This document shows, in pieces, positions 48,297 through 59,034 of a DNA stretch of 64,000 bases (its first letter is position 1; every line of letters begins with the position of its first letter). The translations under genes and the position numbers were made by a program. The notes beneath the pieces were generated by a model. It was not told where the DNA came from. It saw only the letters and a list, made by a program, of their open reading frames with translations, and did no database searches. The DNA is from Brachypodium distachyon (Eukaryota; Streptophyta; Magnoliopsida; Poales; Poaceae): NCBI RefSeq assembly GCF_000005505.3, contig NC_016135.3, positions 13,424,613 through 13,488,612 of the forward strand. Direction: 5' to 3'.

Positions 48297-48413
48297 CTCC
48301 CTCCAGCCGTCCCATATTAAGTGACTCAAATTTGTTCAAATATGAATGTATCTATACATAAAAAACGTTTAGGTACATGTAATATTTCGTCACTTAATAT
48401 AGGACGGAGGGAG
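48297..48413. mobile_element. Stowaway MITE
   Basis: Ends CTCCCTCCAGCCGTCCCATA and ATATAGGACGGAGGGAG with TA on both sides. Absent from duplication copy 1. Confidence 0.9.
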
Positions 48414-48535
48414 TACAAGGGATAGAGTATAAGCAAGTACAATTGAACTTGCTCTTCATGTGAAAACCTATGGTCTAGCATTCGATGGTTGGACCTGCTG
48501 AAGACGATGCACTCCTGTTGTTCCCTTTTGGAGTA

Positions 48536-48652
48536 CTCTCTCCGTTTCATAATTCTTGTCTCAAGTTTGACCAAAAATGGATGTATGTATCTATTTTTAT
48601 AAAGTGTCTAGATACATGTAATATTTCGATAAGAATTATGGAACGAAAGGAG
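48536..48652. mobile_element. Stowaway MITE
   Basis: Ends CTCTCTCCGTTTCATAATTC and GAATTATGGAACGAAAGGAG, flanked by TA. Absent from the matching place in copy 1. Confidence 0.88.
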
Positions 48653-48854
48653 TAGTTTGCTTCACAGGGGTTGAAGTTGAAGACAATTGCCGCGTACCGA
48701 TCTCCTACTAGCTCGAAGCGTATTTATTGTAGTTATAATGCACCAAGAAGATACATAATGCACCTGGCTCTGCAGCATTACAAAGTGGAGAGCTCTAGTC
48801 AAGATATTAAAGGTGCACACAACAAAATTATTAACAAAAAAAACATGACAGCCT

Positions 48855-48878
48855 AGTAATTTTGGGACGGAGGGAGTA
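48855..48878. mobile_element. Single Stowaway terminus
   Basis: Only the right arm AATTTTGGGACGGAGGGAGT is seen. No matching left arm lies within 200 bp. A truncated MITE. Confidence 0.6.
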
Positions 48879-49859
48879 CTTTTTACAAGAAAAACAATTT
48901 TATGTACACCGTTGTCGTTGGCGAAAACAGAGCTCCGTTGTTTTGCAAGGCATGGAAGTGGCAGAGTACACTATCAACACTCAACAGAGACATGTGCTAC
49001 TTGCTACCTACCTGCAACGAGTTTGAGTTATGTGCATTTGCTTTACCTGCATGCATGATTGCGCCGACCAGCGACCATTTTAAAAGCAAGATGAGGCGAG
49101 CACAAGAGGCAAGAAACAGAGAAGTGTAAGTACAAGGGTGTGGTAGATGAGCTAGCCTGCAGCGAGATACCAAGGTACGAGATGCGACACACTGCAATGG
49201 CATGTAGTCTGTTCCTGAGGACCGGACGACATAGGATTTGGATGCATCGGAAACTAAGGCATGCAATATTTCCATTCGATGGATCGACTCGAGCTTCGTA
49301 CTTGTGGAAGCTCGACGGCCTGATGCATGAGGATGGTACGACGCGTGCATTGCTGCTCTACAGTTGAGTGCTCCTCACACCAGATGAGTGCTTTTAGTGG
49401 AGGTGTCGTGACGCCGACAGGAAGATGCGGCGCGGACGACGTGCCGCCGGCTCTAGCGAGATGATATAAGATCTGCGCTGAGCACCGCGCGCTAAGTGGC
49501 GTCCGCGGCGGCTCCGGAGAAGGTGATCCCGCTGCCGCCAGATGCCCAAATCACAGGAAGGCGTGGTTTGCACCTTTGTGACCTTCGTTGGGTGGCGAGT
49601 CGTCCATGGAAGGCCCCCTTGCATTGCCACCATCTTTGATGGCCAAAGCGGTGCTGGCGCCGTCGCGCTGCGCACCGAATGGATTTCGAGGGCGCACTTC
49701 ATCACTGCCTCTGCCGGGCTGCCTCTGCAGTTCATACAATTGATGAATTGAGGATGACATAGCATTGAGGCACTGCATGCTGCGCTGCACTTCAACGCTT
49801 CCCAGTCACACATCCTGCGGTTCCTGCCACGATCAAGTATGCGGCAAAGTGGCCTGCTA

Positions 49860-50100
49860 TTTTGAACTCCAAGCTTCGAGAGATCAATTTCAGCCTTGTG
49901 AGTATGGGTCCTTTTAAGATCAGTTGGGTTGAAAGAGATGGTAATTCTCTGGCCCATAATCTTGCCCATTTCCCTATGAAAGGCTACTGCTGATGTTTTA
50001 GTTCAGTCTATTCCCAAGCCTGTTTGGGAGAGAGTCAAATCTGAATGTAATTTGTGCTACTCGACCAGCTAATGGAATGCCTGTTTCCCATTAAGAAAAG
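49860..50100 (+). pseudogene. RNase H tail of a LINE
   Basis: The plus frame reads KISWVERDGNSLAHNLAHF, the standard end of the RVT_3 RNase H domain in plant LINEs, and then stops. The preceding 49400-49860 is GC-rich without a recognised motif. Confidence 0.65.
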
Positions 50101-50251
50101 ATTGATGCTTGCCCCTGTCTCTCTTTTTTTTAACACGGAACAACTACTTGAAAAAACTGTGCTTTTTTATGGTTTTTCTTGGCTGATGGCTGATGCTTTT
50201 AGCTCCGTTTGATTGGCCTGTCAACATGATGTTCTTTTTCTTTGTATATTA

Positions 50252-50364
50252 GTTCCTCCGTTTCATAATTCTCGTCGAAATATTACATGTATATAGACGT
50301 TTTTTAAGAATAGATACATCCACTTTTGGGCAAGTTTGAGACAAGAATTATGTAACCGAGGTAG
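50252..50364. mobile_element. Stowaway MITE
   Basis: Ends GTTCCTCCGTTTCATAATTC and GAATTATGTAACCGAGGTAG, flanked by TA. Interior as in other copies. Confidence 0.85.
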
Positions 50365-51182
50365 TACTTAATAGTTTGATTACTTTTCAAAGTGCATTGT
50401 TGGAAGATATTAAGGGTGAAATTCAGTTCTTATCTCTAATATTGTGCACTAATTTCTGGCAATTAGTGTAGATTTGTTGTTCTGACATTGTTGGTATATA
50501 TTTCCTGGCTGATGGCATTTAGATGCATGTAGTTCTGCTATTCTCAAGTACTTACATATGTATTTCTAATTGTAGTTACTTTGTGCATATTTCTTGTTCC
50601 ATTTCTTTTTATTGTTCTGTAGGCGATTACTGTCCTTCCAGAAACCCATCCCCCAAACCAAATTCCTTGTGTGGTCATTGTTCTTGTCTCTCGATCACAA
50701 TTGAGGATTGATCTGGATCACAATTGGGGATCTTCCTATCAATTTCTAGCAGCATGTTTAATTGCTTGCTGCTTGCATCCTGTAATTCTGTGTACTGATC
50801 ATACAAAACTAATTATGTGGCAACCAAACTGTAGGTTCTTGGAATCTAGATAATTCCAGGATTTCACGCCCAAATGATGTGAGCCCAAGGAGCCTAAATC
50901 TAAACACACAATTAGCTCGGTGACTGATTTTAAAGAGGAGATTTAGCAAGAATTCCATTCCACCAAAACAATTTACAGCTTCGCACAATAGGTTACAATT
51001 GTTACTAAAAATCACCGATTTTTTTGTATGTTCATAATGTTTCCGGTCGTATCCGAAGGGGACATGTTCTCATCATATGTAAATACCAAAAATGTCCATA
51101 GATTCTTATGCGTATTTTGTGATATTTCCATCTAAACATTTGTCCTCCAATGGACATTTGCGCTGGTGGACCTAATTAGCTA

Positions 51183-51274
51183 CTCCCTCCGATTTATAGT
51201 AAGTGTCGCTGATTTAGTACAACTTTAGTACAACTTTGTACTAAATCAACGACCCTTATTTGGATCGGAGGGAG
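51183..51274. mobile_element. Stowaway MITE, short family
   Basis: Ends CTCCCTCCGATTTATAGTAA and TTATTTGGATCGGAGGGAG, flanked by TA. The interior AGTGTCGCTGATTTAGTACA resembles the copy at 56900. Confidence 0.9.
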
Positions 51275-51438
51275 TATTAATAGACAACAACAGCACATAT
51301 AGATAATTATATGTGTACATCTAATCACGTACAAACTATTGAACCGTAATATGAAATTTAACTCAATATACACATCTAATGTCATGCAAAATCGATAACC
51401 TTCAGATTTGAACTTCAATTCCGTGTACTAATATGATA

Positions 51439-51551
51439 CTCCCTCCATCCCATATCAAGTGTGTCAAATTTGTCCAAATATGAATGTATACATACCTAAA
51501 AAACATCTAGATACATGTAATATTTCAACACTTAATATGAGACGGAGGGAG
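51439..51551. mobile_element. Stowaway MITE
   Basis: Ends CTCCCTCCATCCCATATCAA and TTAATATGAGACGGAGGGAG, flanked by TA. Confidence 0.9.
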
Positions 51552-52210
51552 TATATCATGCATAACAACACTAACAAACAATAATTTTATGATATTTACA
51601 GATGACATACATAATCATTAGTTGGCAAATGAAAGATGTTTTTTTTAATTTCCCTCCTTAAAACGAGACGTTCCCCGACAGTTCTAGTAATTTATATAGC
51701 ATAACTTTTGTGGTGGCTATATAGAACCAGACTATTTCTGATCAGCAATATACTCATTTAAATATAATAATTTGAACTGTTTACATTATTTTTTAAACAT
51801 TTCCAGCACACTAAAAACCATATGCGAGAGCCACCGTGCTGATATAAAGATAATAATTTAAAACCTCATTTAGAAGTTCTGAGAAAGTTGAAATTTTCTT
51901 CTCGGTTGGAACCTACTATTCACAATGAAAAACAGTTCTATGTACCGTTATGTTGGCGAAAACAGGGCCCTGTTGGAAGGCATGGAAATGGCGAAGGGAG
52001 AGTACACTGTCAACACTCAACAGAGACAAGTGCTACCTACCTACAACGAGTTTGAGTTATGTGCATTTGCTTTAGCTGCATCCATGATTGTGCCGACCAG
52101 CAACCATTTTAAAAGCAAGATGAAGGCAGCAAGGCAAGAATAGAGAACTGTATGTACACGGGTCTGGTAGATGAGCAAGCGTGAGATACCAACGTACGAG
52201 ACGAGCACGA

Positions 52211-52699
52211 TGTTAGAATCTAAGGCCCTAGCACACACACGAACACGGTGGATTAACACAGGAGATTCAGTCGCTGGTTCCCAATTCTCTCAATCGCTCT
52301 CTACCGCGGCAGACTCTGCGGCAGCGAAGGACACACATAGGAAACGAGACTGGTTTTTTTTTTCGACGCATAACCGTGCGTCTTTTCTTCTTCCTTCTTA
52401 TTCCTCGGACTGCGCCGTCTTAGCGAACTCACCGGCATCCTAACTCGCCACGATCCTTAATGCCCGCCCCATCCCACGGATCCGGATCATGCCGAGCGAT
52501 CTCTAACAGAAATCAAACGGGAAAGCTGCCCCTAGTGAATTAGCACAAGTCAGGCTTACAAGCAAAACTACCTAGCCTTATTTCGCGGCCTACCTAATGA
52601 CATGGCAGCGCACACAACAAACTAGATCACGTTCTGGACGTGACACAGACACAAGTTCATAAAGGAAAACGAACTAGCAACAAGATTAAACTGGTAACA
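52211..52699. mobile_element. Solo LTR
   Basis: 489 bp starting TGTTAGAATC and ending GGTAACA, flanked by a perfect 5-bp duplication CACGA (52206-52210, 52700-52704). Copy A lacks it. Family and orientation not assigned; no internal coding sequence. Confidence 0.85.
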
Positions 52700-53519
52700 C
52701 ACGAGACACAATACAATGACACGTAGTCTTGTTCCTGAGGATAGGGCGACCATATAGGATTTGGATGCGTCGGAAACTAAGGCATGCAATCTTTCCACTG
52801 GATAGATCCACTCGAGGTTTGCCCTTGTGGAAGCTCAAGGGCCTTGCATGAGGATGGTATGACGAGCGCATTGCTGCTCTACAGTTGAGCTCCTCAAAAC
52901 CAGTGAGCGTTTCTTTTTTCAAAATATTAATGTGTTCCAAAATACACCTCATATAGATTATCTATACACGTTATATTGTGAAATGGAGGAAGTACCAATT
53001 AAAATACTCATTGTTGGTTTCCTTTTTTCGTCATAAACAAGATAAATTCTCTTATTCTTAATGAAATTCAGGAGTCCCCATCCTTTTGGTGAAATTCGTA
53101 AAAAGATACTACGAACATTGTATGAGCATTTGCACATCTTCTTGAGTATATATAATATACACAGGCTTGAAATATTCATTTAAACAATTGGTTCTTTGGT
53201 GCAGTTCGCTACACCTGTTAAGATGCCACGGTATGAGGTGGAATACAGATCGGAACTATAAATTGGCGGACAGATACACTACAAGCTGAGTTCAGTACAT
53301 GACTATGCATTCCACAAGTCCAAAATACACTACGAAGTACAAACTGACTTCGAACTCATAGCGTCATAGGAATAAATGGTTCAGTAAATGCCTTTCATTT
53401 GTGTCGAAATGGACATTTCGGCTTGCCACCATTGTAAGTAAATCAACCAAACCTCTAGCGCAACCAAGCATGTTCCTTCTCATGAATAACCTGGACTCCT
53501 GCCTCCTGGAGCTTATGTA

Positions 53520-53632
53520 CTCCCTCCGTCCCATATTAAGTGACTTTCTATTACATGTATCTAGACGCTTTTTAAACATAGATATATCCATATTCGGCCA
53601 AATTTGAGTCACTTAATATGGGACGGAAGGAG
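53520..53632. mobile_element. Stowaway MITE
   Basis: Ends CTCCCTCCGTCCCATATTAA and TTAATATGGGACGGAAGGAG, flanked by TA. Confidence 0.9.
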
Positions 53633-53673
53633 TAAAATAACAGAGAGAATCAGATCGGCATATTAATACTGTA

Positions 53674-53782
53674 CTCCCTCTGAACCATATTACTTGTCAA
53701 AATATTACATATATCTAAACGTTTTTTAAACATAGATACATCCATATTTGGGTAAATTTGAGGCAAGTAATATGAGTCGGAT
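53674..53782. mobile_element. Stowaway MITE, right end eroded
   Basis: The left end is CTCCCTCTGAACCATATTAC. The right arm GTAATATGAGTCGGA is shortened before TA. Interior TCCATATTTGGGTAAATTTG shared with other copies. Confidence 0.78.
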
Positions 53783-54072
53783 ACTTTTGACACGCTCGCT
53801 TGGGCTATGCATTTGCTCTCTGAGATTGAAAGGTGATCATCAATGTGGTCGCAGGATTGCACGGAGAAAAAAAACATGTGAACGATTGGGCCTACGGCAT
53901 TAAGGTGTCTGAGAGCTTGAGATGATAAATAGTCAAATGTGTCGGTGCAGTTCAGTGGGAGAGGGAGAGTCAGACGGGTAGCCGCTGGAGCTAGCAAAGC
54001 TAGGGTACGGTAGAATGCCAATGGGTGTTCAACACATGTTTGTAGTCTTGCGAGGCATCTGGAATTCAATCA

Positions 54073-54228
54073 TGCTGAGCGTCCATAACTCGTGGTTTTC
54101 CCTTGGGTGCATCTAGTTTCCTTCCTAGCCTAACGACACAATTCAATCCTGGTGAGCGTCAACTCGAGGCTTTGCTGAGCGTCCATAACTCGACGTTTTC
54201 CCTTGGTTGCATCTAGTTCCCTTCCTAC
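54073..54228. repeat. Direct repeat, 100-bp spacing
   Basis: About 55 bp starting TGCTGAGCGTCCATAACTCG recurs at 54073 and 54173 (shared TTTTCCCTTGG, TGCATCTAGTT). A partial GTGAGCGTCAACTCG lies between. Confidence 0.75.
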
Positions 54229-54943
54229 CCAGTTTCAGCATCGTAGTTATGTCGTTTGTGCATTGGAGTTATCCTGACTAGTGAAACCTCAGACCATTTC
54301 CAAAAAAGTTTCGTAGCTTCACCGTCAACAAAAGCTTACTAAACAAGTTAGTCCCAACTCACCTGCTGCACCCCTCGCTTAATTTCATTTGGAAAATAAG
54401 AAGTCACATGATTTCAACTAGTTGAATTTGAATTGTGAACTCAAAAATCATGTTTGACTGGCATATAAATTTGCAAAATGATGAGAACGTTCCAAACAAA
54501 ATGACAGCCTCCGGAGCAGAATTGGGTTTAGGCATGCTACCATTCAATGGAAACCTAGATTAAATTCCGACGTCCAATCTGTGGAAGCCTCGCAGTCCAA
54601 ACACACAATTAGCTCGGCAATCGGTTTTAAAGAGATTTAGCAGGAATTCCTATTCCACCAAAACAATTCACAGCTTCACACTAAAAACAAGGCATACGGT
54701 CGGTTCAAACTAAAAACGACATCATTCAAATCAGGTTGGACCGACTGCCATATTAACATGCAACACATGCAAAACAGAATTGTAAGCTCACTAACGAGTA
54801 AACACTTGCATGCGCTGATTCAGTACTGACCGCTGCCTTTCCAGCCAAATTTCAATCTACACGTACGGTATCATGTCACCATTTAAGATTAATAGGTTCC
54901 TTAAGGGTAAAAGTAGAAAAGGAATGCAAGCACTGGAGTTACA

Positions 54944-57900
54944 TCAGTGCTCCAAATGGAAAACACATTCAGTTAAACGCTGCAGTTTGCTTGCATCAAG
55001 CTTCTGGTTCGTCTGTGCCTTTTGCTTTCTGACAGTAAGCATCTTGGTTGCCGCATCCAGACTCCAACCATTTTGCACGGCATCTGCATTGACAAACAAG
55101 AAAAATATTGTCATCAACTGCAAAGACGCAAGTAAAATTTGCAGAACTGCTGGCTTCAACAAGACATTTCCCCCCAGCACCAGTTAAAGGAATCTTAATA
55201 ACCACATGCAAAATTCTTTTCAAGACAACAGCAATAATGTGTGACGTCGATCAAGGAAAAGCAACTGGGCAACAAGAAAATTGAATCATCAATAATCAAA
55301 ATCGAACTACCCTTATAGGTTTATCTTAATACTGACCAGGAATTTTGGTAAACTAGAGGTGAAAGGATGCACTAGATAGATCAGGTCAAAATGTAGACAA
55401 AAATGTAGTTGATTGCATCTGACAACGTGGTGGTCAATGGACAATGGGATGTCAATTTAAGAATAACAGCCAGTTCCTACTACGTATTTTGTATAGTCCA
55501 AGTAAGTCTAATTGTGTAAGGAATATTACTCTTGCTCTATTACTTCAAAAAAATTGTTCTGACTCTGAATATGTAGCAAATCATTGAGTCTCAAATACAA
55601 GTTAGTACTAGAACAGTATCCAATCTAGGAAGGAAATGTGGACAATAAAGGAAAAGTTTCTCCTTTTTGTTAAAGTCGGCCATCAAGGCAAGGGTATTGT
55701 AACAAATGCAACATTACCTACAACCATAAGATCATTATGCCCGTAGAAAACTTAAGGGGACATCAAGTATTCACAACCCAAAAAGTTGGCACTGGAAGAT
55801 TTACCATCCTCTAAGAAATTGATATTTGGCTCCAAGGTCATGTCAGTGTGACATTAATGTTAACAATTGGGGTGGCAAATCCAATTTTTACCAATATTTT
55901 AAATGGGGCACATGGCACTTACAGCTTCAAATAAAGCAACTCATACACAATTGGAAGGAAGGCAGAATATACATTATAGATTCTTAAATAGTGGATGGAT
56001 AGCAAGAGAAAGAGTAGCATTGTCGTTTATCAGTGTAAGTTAGACATATCAAAATGATAGGATTACTGAAAGACGTTACTGTATCTAGGCCGTCATGCTT
56101 AGCAATATATGTGTTTGGAGATATTCAAACATTGAATGTAAAAGAAAAGTAGCCATCTTAACATGCATAGGCTCTCTCAATTTGAAGAAATGCAATCTCA
56201 ACACCAAAAAATGTTGCTGGAAGATTTACCACGCTAGATGGGCAAAGATCTACTCTAACATGAAGAAATGCACTGTACATGCTTCAAACAAAACAAGCAT
56301 CAAAATATGTTAGAATGTTCAAATTAGGTAAAAGTCCTTGTTAATTTGATATGAATTAGGTGCACTCCAAAACATACAGTTAGTAGCATCCTCCTCACTC
56401 ATGCCCATGAAGTGAGACACATCTGCAACGATGATTGTGGAATACGCAGAAGTCAGCAGCTCGAATATCCTCTTTCTGTAGCTTTCTACATCATTAAAAA
56501 CCAAAGTGAAAAATTCATGTTCCATTAAGGTACCAATTTAATAAAAAAACAAAAACAACCATACAATTACTTCCAGACATTATAGTTGTATAGGACAAAA
56601 CTAGTTGACTATTGAGTTCAAAAAACAAGGAAATATTCACCACGTAATGAGTTCAGAGATCATCTTAAGTTCTGGGAGGAAATGATTGATCAAAGAATTT
56701 AACATCTCTAAATCTACAATAGTAACACATCAGTGCCACAAAACAGGCTGTAGCTACCATAACCTGTATTATCCAAATTGTTTAAGAAGAAGCATGCATC
56801 AAAGTGTGCAGCGTGCATGGTTACTTCCATTTGTTGCACCATGTTGTACACAAACAGTCCAAATCTACAGTATTTAGACACCAAACAGCCAATCTGTTAC
56901 TCCCTCTGATCCATAAAAAGTGTCGCCCACTTAGTACAAAATTTAAACTAACTTAGTAAAAATGGGCGACACTTTTTATGGAGCAGAGGGAGTAACCGAC
57001 TGTTAGTAGGTTCAAATCCTACTTGGAGAGATTTGATTCATTCAAGGGCTTGCTTTGACCCTTAGGAGTAGGTAACTCGTTCGATACCCTTGCTTTTATT
57101 TCTATTGCATTCTATCTCATCGTATCGCTTTCTGTTTTACGATTCCACTTCGACAAAAGGAAAGAGCATACCTAAGTTCAATAGCTTTACGTCCGCTATC
57201 CCGATCATGATTTTCCTACCCTCAAAGCTGTGGGCGAAGAGGGATTCGAACCCCCGACACCCAAACATTACTAAAATCGCTTGTCAATACAATAGGAGAT
57301 ATAAACCCAGTGTAATTAGACTTCTACAACAACCAGACTATCTTAGCACAAACTTTACTACCACTGTCACAATCATATTCAATAAGGACTTCCAGCGCAA
57401 AAATAATAATTCAATAAGGACTTGATCTAATTACACAGATAAATCTTCTCGCTGAATGCTCCATAAGGATCACCTACCCATCTGACACCACCAAACCACA
57501 GAACAGAACTACCACCAGTCTATCAATACTTTACATTGCGCGGATAGAACAGGAAGGCTATATACCATGTTATGATGCTAAACAGTAAAAACACAAGCAA
57601 TACCTAGGAAGCCGGCCACAAAATCAGCGATTTCAGGGGACCACTCGAACTCATGTGCAGTCGTGTAGACACCGGCATAGTCACGGTTCCAGAGGCACTG
57701 GCCAATCTTCCAGATAGCAGCGAGCTCCGGACGGGCGTCCTTCACCTCCTGTGGCACCGTCTTCCACAGAAACCTCGCACTGTTCCTGCTCACGCACACA
57801 GACCGCACAGGATTGTCAGAAAACCCTAGCTTAAAACCCCAAATCCTGAGGCACAAACATTAATTAACAAATGAAAAGGGAGGGGGGGAGAGAGGAAGCA

Positions 57901-58186
57901 GACTACATACAGGTCGTTGAGATAAAGGTGGGCGAGGAGGTGGACGGCGTAGGGCCAGTCGTCGGTGGCGGCGCCCCGGGATGCGACCTGCGAGTCGAGT
58001 CGTGGAACGCGTGAGGGGGGACGGGCAGGTAGGGGAGACTTTTTCGTGGCCACTCTTATGCGGGTGGGACGGAGGAGAGGGCAGGGAGGGGAGAGCCCGT
58101 ACCTGGAGGAGGAGGTCGTCGCAGAGAGGGCCGAGGGTGGAGTAGGACTTCGCGGAGAGCGCGGCGTGTATGGCGGAGAGATCCAT
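54944..58186 (-). CDS. CSN8: COP9 signalosome complex subunit 8
   Basis: Subunit of the COP9 signalosome, the nuclear complex that removes NEDD8/RUB from cullin ligases; plant loss gives constitutive photomorphogenic seedlings. Five exons on the minus strand: 58186-58103, 57987-57911, 57785-57604, 56485-56378, 55083-54944. All are GT-AG and in phase; 591 nt, 196 aa, the usual plant CSN8 size. Recognisable parts: N-terminus MDLSAIHAALSAKSYSTLGP; the CSN8/PSD8-type helical region with SARFLWKTVPQEVKDARPEL, YAGVYTTAHEFEWSPEIADF and YRKRIFELLTSAYSTI; a short winged-helix-like end GWSLDAATKMLTV; and C-terminus LQRLTECVFHLEH. No lesions. Intron 3 holds a Stowaway MITE and an organelle-like tRNA fragment. 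The 5' flank is GC-rich. Confidence 0.93.
56900..56992. mobile_element. Stowaway MITE in intron 3 of CSN8
   Basis: Ends CTCCCTCTGATCCATAAAAA and TTTTTATGGAGCAGAGGGAG, flanked by TA. Related to the copy at 51183 by the AGTGTCG...TTAGTAC interior. Confidence 0.9.
56993..57265. other. Probable organelle-derived insertion with tRNA 3' halves
   Basis: 56995-57030 reads ACCGACTGTTAGTAGG, then TTCAAATCCTACTTGGAGAG, close to the T-arm and acceptor half of organellar tRNA-Asn(GUU). At 57229-57262, in the other direction, GTGGGCGAAGAGGGATTCGA, then ACCCCCGACACC looks like the complemented T-arm and 3' end of another tRNA. The spacer differs in style from its surroundings. Plastid or mitochondrial origin is inferred. 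Neither tRNA is complete. Confidence 0.5.
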
Positions 58187-58486
58187 CTCGTCCGAGGAAG
58201 AGGAGATCGCCGGCGGTAGGGGGAGCGGGGGCGGGGAAGGAGGGTTTTGGGAGCTCCGGCGTTCGAGTAAATTCCGGGGAGTTTGGGCGTCTTAATTACA
58301 GCCGCATTTTATTTCCGGGGAGAATACGTAAGGAATACTCCGGCCCATCCAGCCCACGGAAATAAACAGAACATGAGGCGAATATATCTGGCCCATCCAG
58401 CCCATATGATTCATCTAATGGACCAGCCCAATCACTTTGGATGTCTTCGGTGCGGAGTGTACACCGCTCGGGCTTGACAATGCTCG

Positions 58487-58805
58487 GAGCATCTCCAGCG
58501 GATGTCGTAAAATATAGGACCCAACCACTTTTTTAGAGCATTTGAAAGCCAAAACATTGCTTAGACAAGTGCCTTGTTCTTATATGGTGATCTATATTTT
58601 TTAGGACAGGCCTATATTTTGACCCCAAATGATGCAAATTTGGGCAAAAGCCGTGCCCTAAAAAAGTTGGACGCGTGCAGCGCAACCTGTCTTTTCCAAC
58701 CGTTGGATCTTATGTTGGGTGTCCTATTTTACATCATCTCATGCGGCAGAAAATTTTCTGATGCCCTGGAATCAACATTTTGTTGCATCTCCTCCGGAGA
58801 TGCTC
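58487..58805. mobile_element. TIR element, GAGCATCTCC family
   Basis: 319 bp. GAGCATCTCC at the left and GGAGATGCTC at the right are perfect 10-bp inverted ends. The GAGCA(A/T)CTC start resembles the element at 8911, so they may share a superfamily. No clean 3-bp target duplication (TCG versus TTA). It lies 300 bp upstream of CSN8. Confidence 0.6.
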
Positions 58806-59034
58806 TTATGCTAGCACGATATACCAGCGAGACACTGGGCAAGACACTAAAAGCGGACTGGTCGATTTTTAGCTCGGTCAGCCTATCGTTCGTACATTGA
58901 TTGAAATAAAGCGTCAGGGGACGAGATTGGATGGAGAGACGACAATGAAGCTCAGACGAGCTGCTCAGGCGTAAGCAGTGGCAGAAACTTTGGAAGGTGA
59001 AGGTCCCCACGGATTTGGGGCTATTTTGTGTGGA

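Larger units (their letters stand above)
45815..48703. repeat. Segmental duplication, copy 2
   Basis: Begins with a copy of the end of the helicase last exon (45827-45925: GTAGTTGCAAGGCAACAAGT, GCCATGGAGGCTGACGATGA, then a stop). The helicase reading frame is shifted here by a one-base loss, so it is a pseudogene tail. It then follows the helicase 3' flank. It carries its own insertions: solo LTR 47074-47973 and Stowaways at 48297 and 48536. Confidence 0.8.
48888..50990. repeat. Second segmental duplication, copy A
   Basis: Matches copy B (51926-54690) in several blocks: 48888-49180 with 51926-52205, 49186-49390 with 52703-52910, and 50890-50990 with 54590-54690. Shared landmarks include CAACGAGTTTGAGTTATGTG and CGGAAACTAAGGCATGCAAT. 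Confidence 0.78.
51926..54690. repeat. Second segmental duplication, copy B
   Basis: Partner of 48888-50990. It is split by the solo LTR 52211-52699 and by Stowaways at 53520 and 53674. Flanking alignment resumes on both sides of the solo LTR. Confidence 0.78.

Noticed and set aside
53650..54069. 139-aa minus-strand open frame
   Set aside because: Its C-terminal third is translated Stowaway MITE sequence (53674-53782). The rest has no motif and lies within a duplicated non-coding block.
57229..57262. Complete tRNA gene on the minus strand
   Set aside because: Only the T-arm and acceptor 3' strand are visible. The region further along lacks a matching anticodon stem and 5' acceptor strand.
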